Shown here piece after piece: positions 46,499 to 55,241 of a stretch of DNA of 64,000 nucleotides (positions within the stretch are counted from its first letter, which is position 1; each line of letters begins with the position of its first letter). The notes under the pieces were generated by a model. It searched no databases. It was not told the origin of the DNA and saw nothing but the letters and a program-made list of their open reading frames with translations. Source of the DNA: Nocardioides sp. Root1257 (GTDB lineage: Bacteria; Actinomycetota; Actinomycetes; Propionibacteriales; Nocardioidaceae); contig NZ_LMDV01000008.1 of NCBI RefSeq assembly GCF_001425175.1, forward strand, positions 541,410-605,409, written 5' to 3'. The position numbers and the translations under genes are program-made.

Positions 46499-47145
46499 GA
46501 CCTCTCATCCTGGTAGCGGCCGGCGGCCTCGCCCGTGAGGTGGTCGAGGCCGTGCGTGCGGCCGACCCCGGCCGGGCCGTGCGGGTCGTCGACGACGACC
46601 CGGCGCTGCTGCGGTCCTCCCTGCACGGGGCGCCGGTCGTCGGTGGCCTGTACGCCGTCCACGAGCTCGACGACCACGAGGTCGTGGTGTGCGCCGGCAA
46701 CGGCCGCACCCGTCGCTTCCTGGTGGACCGGCTGCTGGCGATCGGGGTGGAGCCGTCGCGCTTCGCGACCATCGTCCACCCGTCGGTCGAGGTGCCGGCG
46801 AGCTGCCGGATCGGCGCGGGCAGCGTGCTGCTGGCGCAGGTGGCGCTCACGTCGGACGTGCGGATCGGCGACCACGTCGTCGTGATGCCCCAGGTCACGC
46901 TCACCCACGACGTCGTCGTCGAGGACTACGCGACCCTGTGCGCCGGGGTCAGCCTGGGCGGCGGCGTGCGCGTCGGCGCCGCGGCGTACGTCGGGATGAA
47001 CGCCACCGCCCGCCAGGCGGTCGCCCTCGGGAGCGGCTCGACCCTCGGCATGGGGGCGGCCCTGCTGCAGGACCTGCCTGTGGGTGAGACGTGGGCAGGG
47101 GTGCCGGCGGTGCCGATCGGCGCCCCGCGGCTCCAGGAGGTCTGA
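46495..47145 (+). CDS. NeuD/PglD-family sugar O/N-acyltransferase
   Basis: The product has 216 residues and a GTG start in the overlap. The N-terminal small Rossmann-like domain (LILVAAGGLAREVVEAV, with VRVVDDDPALL) and the C-terminal left-handed beta-helix (about 95-205: IVHPSVEVPASCRIGAGSVL split motifs, LTHDVVVEDYATLCAGVSLGG) are typical of the NeuD/PglD family, which acetylate the amino or hydroxyl group of nucleotide sugars using acetyl-CoA. It probably works on the product of the aminotransferase just upstream. Two bases separate it from the next gene. Confidence 0.9.
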   Translation: MRPLILVAAGGLAREVVEAVRAADPGRAVRVVDDDPALLRSSLHGAPVVGGLYAVHELDDHEVVVCAGNGRTRRFLVDRLLAIGVEPSRFATIVHPSVEVPASCRIGAGSVLLAQVALTSDVRIGDHVVVMPQVTLTHDVVVEDYATLCAGVSLGGGVRVGAAAYVGMNATARQAVALGSGSTLGMGAALLQDLPVGETWAGVPAVPIGAPRLQEV

Positions 47146-47147
47146 GG

Positions 47148-48194
47148 GTGCGACGACGCCACCGACCCCGGTCCCTCGACGGGCGACCGACCGTCTCGGT
47201 CGTGATCCCCTGCTACAACTACGGGCGCTTCCTGCCGGACGCCGTCTCGGCGGCGCTCGACCAGGAGCAGGTCCACGTCGAGGTGATCATCGTCGACGAC
47301 GCCTCCACCGACGACAGTGCCGAGGTCGCGGCCCGGCTCGCGGAGCACCCGCAGGTGCAGCTGCTCCGCCACGAGCACAACCGCGGCCACATCGCGACCT
47401 ACAACGACGGCCTGGACCTGGCGACGGGCGACTACGTCACGCTGGTCTCCGCCGACGACCTCGTCGCGCGCAACGCCCTGACCCGGGCGGTCGCGCTGAT
47501 GGAGACCCACCGCGACGTCGGCCTCGTCTACGGCTACGCGCGCTCGTTCGTCGGGGCGCCGGAGCCCGACGAGCGGCCCGTGCGGAGCTGGAGCGTGTAC
47601 GGCGGTCGCGAGTGGCTGGCGATCACGGCCCGACGGGGGCGCTGCTTCCTCGTGAGCCCGGAGGCCGTGCTGCGCCGCGAGGCGTGGGAGGCGGCGGGTG
47701 CGTACGACCCACGGCTGCCCCACTCGGCCGACTTCGCCCTCTGGCTCGACACGGCCGCGGGCTTCGACATCGGCCGCGTCAACGGGCCGGTGCAGGCGCA
47801 CTACCGGGTGCACGACCTGAACATGCACCTCACGGAGTACGCCGGCTGGCTCACCGACCTCGAGCAGCGCCGCCGGACCTTCGACCTGTTCTTCGCGGAG
47901 CGCGGCGCCGCACTCGGCGAGGCCGACGCGCTGCACGCGAGCGCGCGTCGTGCGCTCGCCGCCGAGGCGCTGCGGCGGGGCTCTGCCGCGGCCCGGGAGC
48001 ACGACCCGCAGGCGGCCCGCTACCTCGAGCTCGCCGAGAGCATCGATCCCGCGCTGGCCGCCGGACCGCGCGGCAGGGTCGCCCGACGTGTCGTCGCCCG
48101 CGGCGTCGGCGAGCCCACCGCCTCGACCTGGCGGTTCCTCGAGAAGGTCGACCACCACCTGCAGTGGCGCCGGGAGCGCAGGTACGGCACATGA
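47148..48194 (+). CDS. Family 2 glycosyltransferase
   Basis: The product has 348 residues; the GTG at 47148 is 2 bp after the NeuD stop, with CAGGAGG upstream. GT-A domain: SVVIPCYNYGRFLPDAV, VIIVDDASTDDSAEVA, and the acidic VTLVSADDLVARNAL motif. The last 70 residues (LAEALRRGS..., ELAESIDPAL) are helical. It probably adds a sugar to the lipid-linked repeat unit in the cytoplasm. ATGA overlap with the flippase gene. Confidence 0.9.
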   Translation: MRRRHRPRSLDGRPTVSVVIPCYNYGRFLPDAVSAALDQEQVHVEVIIVDDASTDDSAEVAARLAEHPQVQLLRHEHNRGHIATYNDGLDLATGDYVTLVSADDLVARNALTRAVALMETHRDVGLVYGYARSFVGAPEPDERPVRSWSVYGGREWLAITARRGRCFLVSPEAVLRREAWEAAGAYDPRLPHSADFALWLDTAAGFDIGRVNGPVQAHYRVHDLNMHLTEYAGWLTDLEQRRRTFDLFFAERGAALGEADALHASARRALAAEALRRGSAAAREHDPQAARYLELAESIDPALAAGPRGRVARRVVARGVGEPTASTWRFLEKVDHHLQWRRERRYGT

Positions 48195-49660
48195 CGACGA
48201 CGATGACGCCGCCGCTCGCCGCCCGGGTCCGCCGGGGGCTGGGCTGGAGCCTGACCGGCAACGTGGTGCTCCGGCTGGGCAACGTCCTGATGAGCATCAT
48301 GGTCGCGCGGATCGTGGCGCCCGAGCAGTACGGCACGTTCGCGGTCGCGCTCACCGTGTGGACCGTCCTCGGCACCCTCGCGGAGTTCGGCCTCGGCGCC
48401 GACCTGGTCCGGTCCCCGGACCTCGAGCGTCGCGCCCCGACGGTCGCGACCCTCGGCATGCTCACCAGCGGCGCCCTCGCGGCCGGCATGGTGCTCGCGG
48501 CCGGGCCGATCGCCACGGCGTTCGCCTCGCCCGAGGCCGACGGCGTGATCCGGCTGATGGCGATCTCGGTGGCCCTCTTCGGTCTGACCATCGTCCCCGC
48601 GGCGCGGCTCCAGCGCGAGTTCCGCCAGCAGGCCCTGCTCGCCTGCAACCTCGCCGGCATCGCGACCTGCTCCGCGGTGACCTGGCTCCTCGTGACCAAC
48701 GGGGGCGGCGCGGCCGCCCTGGCCTGGGGCCAGATCGCCAACCAGGCGGTGATCGTCGTCGGCCTCTACCTCGTGACGTCGACGACGCCGCGCTTCGGCT
48801 ACGTGCACGACGTCGCCCGGGAGTCGCTGGCCTTCTGCCTGCCGCTCGCCCTGGCCAACCTGCTGTCCTGGGTGCTCCTGAGCGTCGACAACCTGATCGT
48901 CGCCCGCGCCCTCGGCCCGGTCGGGCTCGGGGTCTACGTGCTGGCCTTCAACGTGTCCTCGTGGCCGATGAGCGTGGTCGGCTCGGCGCTCCGCGTGGTG
49001 GCGCTGCCCGGCTTCTCGCAGGTGGGGTCCGCCGAGGCACGCAATCGCGCCCTGGTCCGGGTCATGGGCCCGACGGCCGCCGTCGCGGCCTTCCTCGCCC
49101 TGAGCCTCGCGACCCTGGCCGGACCCGTCGTCGCGGTGCTGTACGGCGACCGCTGGCTGGACGCCGCCACCGCGCTCACCGGGCTCGCCGTCTTCGGCGG
49201 GGTCCGGGTGGTGCTCGACCTGGTGGCGACGTTCCTGATCGCCGTCGGGTCGACGGTCGAGGTGCTCCTCGTGCAGGTCGTCTGGCTCGCGGTGATGGTG
49301 CCCGTCATGGCCGTCGGCGTCCGCGAGCTCGGGCTGCGGGGCGCCGGCTGGAGCCACCTGCTGGTCGCGGTCGTCGTGGTCGTGCCGCTCTACCTCGTCT
49401 GTCTCCGCCGGGTCGGTGTGCAGGTCGGTCTGCTGGCCCGCCAGTGGGTCGTCCCGTTCGCCGTAGCTGTCCCGGCGGCGGTGGCCACCGCCTGGACGGT
49501 CCGCACCGTCCCCGGCCCGCCGTTCGTCGTCCTCGTGGCGGGGACGCTCACCGCCCTCGTCACGTACGTCCTGCCTCTGGGCCGATGGAGCCTGCGTTCC
49601 CTCGCGGCCCTGCGGTCGGAGTCGTCCATCGAGCCCACACCAGCACGGGGAGAGTCATGA
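48191..49660 (+). CDS. Oligosaccharide flippase (Wzx/MviN-like)
   Basis: A 489-residue protein with about 12-14 membrane helices spread over its length. It begins with the Wzx-type WSLTGNVVLRLGNVLMSIM and contains ARIVAPEQYGTFAVALTVW, as in polysaccharide transporters of the MOP superfamily (RfbX/PST clan). It would flip undecaprenyl-linked repeat units to the outer face of the membrane. Gene order with Wzz- and Wzy-like genes downstream supports a Wzx/Wzy pathway. ATGA overlaps at both ends. Confidence 0.92.
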   Translation: MTTTMTPPLAARVRRGLGWSLTGNVVLRLGNVLMSIMVARIVAPEQYGTFAVALTVWTVLGTLAEFGLGADLVRSPDLERRAPTVATLGMLTSGALAAGMVLAAGPIATAFASPEADGVIRLMAISVALFGLTIVPAARLQREFRQQALLACNLAGIATCSAVTWLLVTNGGGAAALAWGQIANQAVIVVGLYLVTSTTPRFGYVHDVARESLAFCLPLALANLLSWVLLSVDNLIVARALGPVGLGVYVLAFNVSSWPMSVVGSALRVVALPGFSQVGSAEARNRALVRVMGPTAAVAAFLALSLATLAGPVVAVLYGDRWLDAATALTGLAVFGGVRVVLDLVATFLIAVGSTVEVLLVQVVWLAVMVPVMAVGVRELGLRGAGWSHLLVAVVVVVPLYLVCLRRVGVQVGLLARQWVVPFAVAVPAAVATAWTVRTVPGPPFVVLVAGTLTALVTYVLPLGRWSLRSLAALRSESSIEPTPARGES

Positions 49661-50790
49661 CACTGGAGAAGCACTACGACCTGGAGACCTCGGTCCCGCT
49701 CGTCGACCTCGGCCGGCAGAACGAACCGCTGCTCCCGGAGGTCCTCGCGGCGTTCGCCGAGGTCTGCGCCGACGGGGACTTCGTCCTCGGCTCGGCCGTC
49801 TCCCGCTTCGAGGCGGAGTACGCCGCCTTCTGCGGCGTCGAGCGGTGCATCGGTGTCGGGAACGGCACGGACGCCCTCGAGCTCGCGCTGCTGGCGTGCG
49901 GCATCGGGCACGGCGACGAGGTCGTCCTTCCGGCCAACACCTTCGTTGCGACGGCCGAGGCCGTGGCGCGGATCGGCGCCCGGCCGGTCCTCGCCGACTG
50001 CGGGCCCGACCTCCTCATCGACCCGGAGGACCTCGACGGCCGGATCACCCGCCGCACGCGGGCCGTCATCGGAGTGGACCTCTACGGGCAGGTCGCACCG
50101 TTCGACCAGATCCGCGAGGTGGTCGGCACCGACGTGATCCTGCTCGAGGACGCCGCGCAGTCCCAGGGCGCCCGGCGGCACGGGCAGCCGGGGGGCTCCT
50201 TCGGCGCGGCCGCGGCGACCAGCTTCTACCCCGGCAAGAACCTCGGGGCGTTCGGCGACGCCGGCGCGGTGACCACCGACGACGAGACCGTCGACGGCCA
50301 CGTCCGGGCGCTGCGCAACCACGGCGGCGTACGCCGCTACGAGCACCTCAGCGTCGGCACGAACTCCCGGCTCGACTCGCTGCAGGCCGCCGTCCTCTCG
50401 ATCAAGCTCGCCCGCCTCGAGGCGTGGAACGCCGAGCGCGTGGCGGCCGCCGACATCTACGCGCAGCTGCTCGCGGACGTTCCGGAGGTCCAGCTGCCGG
50501 TGGTGCGGGACGGCAACACCCACGTCTGGCACCTCTACGTCGTGCAGGTCCAGCACCGGGACGCCGTGGCCGCCGCGATGGTCGAGAGCGGCGTGGCCAC
50601 GGGGATCCACTACCCGGCACCGATCCACCTGCTCCCGGCGTTCTCCTGCCTCCACCAGGGACGGGGGACGGCGCCCGTCGCCGAGGCGACCGCCGGCCGG
50701 ATCATGTCGCTGCCGATGTACCCGGGCATCACGCTCGACGAGCAGGTCCGGGTCGCCGACGCGCTGCGCAGCGCGGTGAGGTCGTCGTGA
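49657..50790 (+). CDS. DegT/DnrJ/EryC1-family aminotransferase (WbpE/FdtB-like)
   Basis: A 377-residue PLP enzyme starting in the ATGA overlap. It begins VPLVDLGRQNEPL like WbpE-type enzymes. VGNGTDALELALLACGIG forms the phosphate site, LLEDAAQSQGARRHG holds the cofactor Asp, and the Schiff-base Lys is in TSFYPGKNLGAFGDAG. It is distinct from the aminotransferase at 45356, so two amino sugars are likely. With the Gfo/Idh enzyme at 43294 and the acetyltransferase at 34972 it would complete a WbpB-WbpE-WbpD type 3-amino-sugar route; the matching 6-dehydrogenase is not in the window. Confidence 0.92.
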   Translation: MTLEKHYDLETSVPLVDLGRQNEPLLPEVLAAFAEVCADGDFVLGSAVSRFEAEYAAFCGVERCIGVGNGTDALELALLACGIGHGDEVVLPANTFVATAEAVARIGARPVLADCGPDLLIDPEDLDGRITRRTRAVIGVDLYGQVAPFDQIREVVGTDVILLEDAAQSQGARRHGQPGGSFGAAAATSFYPGKNLGAFGDAGAVTTDDETVDGHVRALRNHGGVRRYEHLSVGTNSRLDSLQAAVLSIKLARLEAWNAERVAAADIYAQLLADVPEVQLPVVRDGNTHVWHLYVVQVQHRDAVAAAMVESGVATGIHYPAPIHLLPAFSCLHQGRGTAPVAEATAGRIMSLPMYPGITLDEQVRVADALRSAVRSS

Positions 50791-52067
50791 CCCTCGAGAC
50801 GCCGTCCGCCTCCCTGTCGGGACGAGCCCGGCAGGTCCGCCGGCTGCTCGCCGACGAGGGCGCCGGCGGGATCGCGCGCCGGCTGCGCCTGCGCGCCGCC
50901 GCACGTCTCGCGCCGCCCGGCACTCGGCCCCTGGTCGTCGACGCGGGCGACCTGGACCAGGCGGCGCAGGCGGCCGCCCGCGGGTGGACCTACCCCGAAC
51001 CCGCGCCCCGGGCCGCAGGAGCCCCGCTGACCATCGCCTGGGTCTGCACCCCGCCAGCCCCGGGGTCAGGTGGGCACACCACGATGTTCCGGCTGGTCGC
51101 GGGTCTCGAGAGCGCCGGTCACCGGTGCGTCGTCTACCTCCAGGACCAGCACGGCTGGTCGATCGAGCAGCACCGCGCCACCGTGCGGCAGCACTGGCCG
51201 CGGGTCCGGGCCGACGTTCGCGACTTCGACGCGGGCGTCGACGACTGCGACGTGCTCGTGGCGACCGGCTGGGGCACGGCGTACGCCGTCCTCGGCACCA
51301 CCGCACGCGGACACCGCGCCTACCTGGTGCAGGACCTCGAGCCGATGTTCTCGCCGGCTGGCAGCGAGTACCTCCTCGCCGAGGCGACGTACCGCTTCGG
51401 CTTCCACGGCATCGCCGCCGGACGGTGGCTGGCCGAGCGGCTGCGCGCCGACCACGGCATGACGGTCGACCACTTCGACTTCGGCTGCGACCTCGACGCC
51501 TACGGGCTGGAGGACCGGGCCGACCCGGCGCTGCGCACCGGCGTCGCCTACTACTGCCGTCCGCACACCCCGAGACGCGCGCACGAGCTGTCGGTCTTCG
51601 CCCTGGAGCGCTTCGCCCGGCAGCGACCGGACGTGCCGATCCACACGTACGGCGAGGTGCTGCCGACGCTGCCGTTCGCGGCGACGCAGCACGGCGTGCT
51701 CAGCCCGGAGCAGCTCTCCTCGCTCTACAACCGCTGCTTCGCCGGCCTGAGCCTGTCCGCGACGAACGTGTCACTCGTGCCGCTCGAGATGCTGGCCGCG
51801 GGGTGCATACCGGTCGTGAACGACGCTCGGCACAACCGGCTGGTGCTCGACAACGCGGCCGTGCGGTACGCCCCGGCGACGCCGTGGGAGCTGGCCGACG
51901 CACTGGTGGAGCTCGCCGCTCAGAGCCCGGCCGACCGGCAGGCGACCGCCCGGTCGGCGGCGGCCTCCGTGACCGCGGCGAGCTGGGCGGACGCCGAGGC
52001 AGACGTGGTCGCCGCCATCGAGCGACTGGCAGGGGTGGACAGCTATGTGGGGATTCCCAGGGGGTAG
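50787..52067 (+). CDS. Glycosyltransferase (GT-B, rhamnosyltransferase WsaF-like)
   Basis: The product has 426 residues and a GTG start in the overlap. After about 85 basic N-terminal residues comes a GT-B fold: IAWVCTPPAPGSGGHTTMFR (nucleotide-side loop), YLVQDLEPMFSPAGSEY and C-terminal LSPEQLSSLYNRCFAGLSLS with VPLEMLAAGCIPVVND, the donor-binding region. The pattern VQDxEPMF with SGGH resembles WsaF-type rhamnosyltransferases. It probably extends the repeat unit. Six bases separate it from the Wzz-like gene. Confidence 0.85.
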   Translation: MTLETPSASLSGRARQVRRLLADEGAGGIARRLRLRAAARLAPPGTRPLVVDAGDLDQAAQAAARGWTYPEPAPRAAGAPLTIAWVCTPPAPGSGGHTTMFRLVAGLESAGHRCVVYLQDQHGWSIEQHRATVRQHWPRVRADVRDFDAGVDDCDVLVATGWGTAYAVLGTTARGHRAYLVQDLEPMFSPAGSEYLLAEATYRFGFHGIAAGRWLAERLRADHGMTVDHFDFGCDLDAYGLEDRADPALRTGVAYYCRPHTPRRAHELSVFALERFARQRPDVPIHTYGEVLPTLPFAATQHGVLSPEQLSSLYNRCFAGLSLSATNVSLVPLEMLAAGCIPVVNDARHNRLVLDNAAVRYAPATPWELADALVELAAQSPADRQATARSAAASVTAASWADAEADVVAAIERLAGVDSYVGIPRG

Positions 52068-52073
52068 GACGCG

Positions 52074-52859
52074 ATGTACTTCATCGATGCACTGAAGGTG
52101 CTGCTACGACGGTGGTACGTCGTGGTGATCGGCATGGCCGTGGTGGGTGGGCTGTGCGTGATGACGATCAAGACGGTGCCGACGCAGTACCAGGCGTCGG
52201 GCCAGATGATCATGCTGCTGCCGCCGGACGCCACCGGCGTGGAGACGCCGAGCAACCCGTACCTGAACCTGCAGCCGGGCCTCACCACGACCGCCGGCCT
52301 GATCACCGGCACGGTGATGTCGAAGGACTCGGCGCGTGCGCTGGCCAAGGAGGGCTTCAAGTCCGAGTACGCCGTCGGTCTGGTGCCCGACAACGGTCCG
52401 CTGCTGCTGGTCACGACGACCGACACCGATCCCGCCGCGGCCGTCGCGACGAGGGACGCGGTGATGCACATGCTCGACGTGGAGCTGGCCAAGATCCAGC
52501 GGAACGCGGCCGTCCCGGGCCGTCAGCTCATCACCGCCAGTCCGTCCAACGTCGGGACCCGTGCGGAGGTCCTGCCGGGCAGCAAGATGCGCGCGCTGGT
52601 GGCGGTCTTCGCCCTCGGCGTCGTCATCACGGTCGTGCTGGCCTTCGTGGTCGACCGGCTCGCGGCGGCCCGACGCCGCCGGCGCCGTCAGCGCGCGAAC
52701 GGCGGCGGTCCGCTCGACGACGCCCCCGGTGTCGCGAAGCTGGTGCGCCGCGAGGCGACCGAGAAGGTGCCGGACGCCGAGCCGGAGGCCGAGCCCGAGG
52801 AGGGCCGCCGAGGACGACTGCGCCGGGACCGGAAGGTGGGCGGCGGCCGTCGTGGCTGA
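52074..52859 (+). CDS. Wzz/YveK-like chain-length determinant, kinase-less
   Basis: A 261-residue protein with two membrane helices (about 12-32 and 168-190) flanking an extracellular segment, the Wzz arrangement. It begins MYFIDALKVLLRRWYVVV, and has the Pro-rich MIMLLPPDA stretch after the first helix. The C-terminal tail (about 192-261) is highly charged (RRRRRRQ, then Glu-rich) and carries no tyrosine kinase or Tyr cluster. It would set polymer length together with the polymerase that follows, whose start lies 8 bp inside this gene. Confidence 0.85.
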   Translation: MYFIDALKVLLRRWYVVVIGMAVVGGLCVMTIKTVPTQYQASGQMIMLLPPDATGVETPSNPYLNLQPGLTTTAGLITGTVMSKDSARALAKEGFKSEYAVGLVPDNGPLLLVTTTDTDPAAAVATRDAVMHMLDVELAKIQRNAAVPGRQLITASPSNVGTRAEVLPGSKMRALVAVFALGVVITVVLAFVVDRLAAARRRRRRQRANGGGPLDDAPGVAKLVRREATEKVPDAEPEAEPEEGRRGRLRRDRKVGGGRRG

Positions 52860-54288
52860 CGCAGGCGGGCCGGACCGCCCGGTCCGGGCCGGACCGAGGT
52901 GGCGGGTGCCGGCGGTGGCGATCGTCGTCGCGTACGCCGTCCTGCTGCTGTGCATCCCCTCCCAGCTGATCTTCGGGCCGTTGGGCGCCCCGGGCACGCC
53001 GGCCAACATGGTCGGCATCGCCGGGCTGCTGTGGTGGGCCTGCGCGACCATCGCCGGTCAGAACCCGGTGCGTGGGCTCACCCCGACCCGCTTCGTGGTG
53101 CTGCTGCTGACCTGCGCCGTGCTCGCGGCGTACGTCAACGGCATGGTGAAGGGCTGGTACGCCCCGCCGAACATGCGGGCGAACACCGACGAGCTCTGGA
53201 CGTTGGTGACGCCGACGGTCGACGAGACCACGACGGCGATGATCAGCGCCGCCGACCGCGGGCTGCTCTCCTTCGCCGGCTGGATGGGGGTCGTCCTGGT
53301 CACCGCCGAGGGCCTGCGCTCGTGGCGCGACCTCGACCTGCTCGTCGAGTGGTTGTGCTGGCTCGGCTCGTTCGTGGCCGTCCTGGGCCTCGTCCAGTTC
53401 TTCACCGGCTACGACATCGCCGCCCTCTTCCAGATCCCCGGCCTGACCGCGAACGCCGCGTTCGGCGAGGTGGTGTCGCGGTCGGTGCTCAACCGGGTGT
53501 CGGCGACCGCGGTCCACCCCATCGAGTTCGGCGTCGTCATGGGCTGCCTCTTCCCGCTGGCGCTGCACCGGGCGCTGATGCGGTGGGGGAGCCGGGCGGC
53601 CACGTTCCCGGCCCTGCTGATCGGCGTCGCCGCCTTCATCTCGGTGTCGCGCTCCGCCGTCCTGGTCGTCGGGGCCGCATTCATCGTGCTCCTGATCGGC
53701 TGGCCGGCACGCTGGCGGTGGAACGCGCTGATGCTCGCGCCGGTTGCGGTCGTCGGCCTGAGGCTCGCGATCCCGGGGCTCGTCGGCACGCTCTACTCGC
53801 TCTTCAGCAACCTCCAGAACGACCCCAGCGTGAAGGGCCGCACCGGTGACTACTCGGTCGTGATGGGGCTCTACGAGCAGCACGCCGTGCTGGGTCGAGG
53901 CCTGTTCACGTTCGTGCCGCGCTACTACCGCATCCTCGACAACCAGTACCTGATGGTGCTCGTCGAGCTCGGCGTCGTCGGTCTGGTGTCCTGCCTGCTC
54001 TTCTTCATCGTCAGCTTCTTCAGCGCCAGGCGCGCGGCTCGGCACGCACTGCGGCCGGAGTCGCGCCACCTCGGACTCGCCGTGTCGGCCTCGCTCGTCG
54101 GGATGGCGCTGGCGTACGCGACGTTCGACGCCTGGGGCTTCCCCATGGCTGCGGGGATGACCTTCCTGCTGGCCGGGATCTGTGGCGCCACCTGGCGCCT
54201 GACGTCGGAGGAGGAGCGGCGGGTCCGGGCGAGCGGTGCCGCCGTGCGGCTCCTCGGTCCGCCACCTCGGCGGGAGGTCGAAGCATGA
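52852..54288 (+). CDS. O-antigen ligase/polymerase family membrane protein (Wzy-like)
   Basis: A 478-residue protein, GTG at 52852, overlapping the Wzz-like gene by 8 bp. About 10-12 membrane helices with one large loop between the late helices (about 320-375: GLYEQHAVLGRGLFTFVPRY) as in the O-antigen ligase family; SVSRSAVLVVGAAF and NQYLMVLVELGVVGL are family-like stretches. It would polymerise repeat units outside the membrane, or ligate the chain. The role as polymerase is favoured by adjacent Wzx and Wzz. ATGA overlap with the next gene. Confidence 0.88.
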   Translation: MADAGGPDRPVRAGPRWRVPAVAIVVAYAVLLLCIPSQLIFGPLGAPGTPANMVGIAGLLWWACATIAGQNPVRGLTPTRFVVLLLTCAVLAAYVNGMVKGWYAPPNMRANTDELWTLVTPTVDETTTAMISAADRGLLSFAGWMGVVLVTAEGLRSWRDLDLLVEWLCWLGSFVAVLGLVQFFTGYDIAALFQIPGLTANAAFGEVVSRSVLNRVSATAVHPIEFGVVMGCLFPLALHRALMRWGSRAATFPALLIGVAAFISVSRSAVLVVGAAFIVLLIGWPARWRWNALMLAPVAVVGLRLAIPGLVGTLYSLFSNLQNDPSVKGRTGDYSVVMGLYEQHAVLGRGLFTFVPRYYRILDNQYLMVLVELGVVGLVSCLLFFIVSFFSARRAARHALRPESRHLGLAVSASLVGMALAYATFDAWGFPMAAGMTFLLAGICGATWRLTSEEERRVRASGAAVRLLGPPPRREVEA

Positions 54289-55241
54289 GCACCGACGTTC
54301 GGCAACGGGTCCTCGTCGTGGTCGTGAGCTTCAACAGCGCCGATCCGCTGCCCGGGCTCATCGCGTCGCTGCCGGCCGGGATGGGTGCCGTCGACTGGCA
54401 GCTCGTGGTCGCCGACAACGCCTCGGCCGACGACAGCGTGGACGTCGTGCGCAGGCACGCGCCGGGAGCGCTCGTGGTGCCAATGGGTGGCAACCGGGGC
54501 TACGCGGCGGGCATCAACGCGGCCGTCGCGGCCGGCGATCCGCACGACGCGGTGCTCGTCCTGAACCCCGACGTCCGGCTGCACCCGGGCTGCGTGCCGA
54601 CGCTGGCGGCGGCCCTGGGCGAGCCCGGCGTCGGGATCGCGGTGCCCCGGCTCGAGGACGGCGACGGACACCGGATCGACTCGATGCGCCGGGAGCCGAC
54701 CCTCGGGCGGGCCCTCGCCGACGCGCTGATCGGAGCCTCCCGGGCCGGCCGGATCGGGACCCTGGGGGAGGTCGTCACCGCGGAGGCGCCGTACCGTTCC
54801 CGGTGCACGACGGACTGGGCCGAGGGCTCCACCCAGCTCGTGAGCGCCGAGTGCTGGCGCGCCTGCGGATCCTGGGACGAGAGCTTCTTCCTCTACTCCG
54901 AGGAGGCGGACTTCGACCTCCGGGCCCGCGACTTGGGGTTCCGCACGGCCTACGTCCCGACGGCGCACGCCACCCACCTCGAGGGCGACTCGGCGGGCTC
55001 GCCGGTGCTCTGGCCGCTGCTCGTGGTCAACCGGCTCCGCCTGTACCGGCGGCGTCGGGGACCGGTGCCGGCGGCGGCGTACTGGGCGGTGCTGCTGCTG
55101 CGGGAGGGCTCGCGCGCCGTGCTAGGGCGACCGACCTCGCAGGCCGCCGTCCGGGCGCTGCTCGACCCCGGCCGGCTCCGTCAGGCCGCCGGACCGGAGT
55201 GGCTGGTGGCGGCGGCGCCGCCGGTCAGCGCACGCGCTTGA
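54285..55241 (+). CDS. Family 2 glycosyltransferase (rhamnosyltransferase-like)
   Basis: The product has 318 residues and is the last gene of the operon. GT-A fold: VVVVSFNSADPLPGLIA, VVADNASADDSVDVV, NRGYAAGINAAVAAG, the metal site LVLNPDVRLHPG, and the acceptor-side WDESFFLYSEEADFDLRARD. This set is typical of dTDP-rhamnosyl- and related transferases. Its last 17 bp overlap the 3' end of the convergent deacetylase gene. Confidence 0.9.
   Translation: MSTDVRQRVLVVVVSFNSADPLPGLIASLPAGMGAVDWQLVVADNASADDSVDVVRRHAPGALVVPMGGNRGYAAGINAAVAAGDPHDAVLVLNPDVRLHPGCVPTLAAALGEPGVGIAVPRLEDGDGHRIDSMRREPTLGRALADALIGASRAGRIGTLGEVVTAEAPYRSRCTTDWAEGSTQLVSAECWRACGSWDESFFLYSEEADFDLRARDLGFRTAYVPTAHATHLEGDSAGSPVLWPLLVVNRLRLYRRRRGPVPAAAYWAVLLLREGSRAVLGRPTSQAAVRALLDPGRLRQAAGPEWLVAAAPPVSARA

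Noticed and set aside
52074..52859. Bacterial tyrosine kinase-linked Wzc protein
   Set aside because: No Walker motifs or Tyr-rich tail are present after the second membrane helix; only the Wzz part exists.
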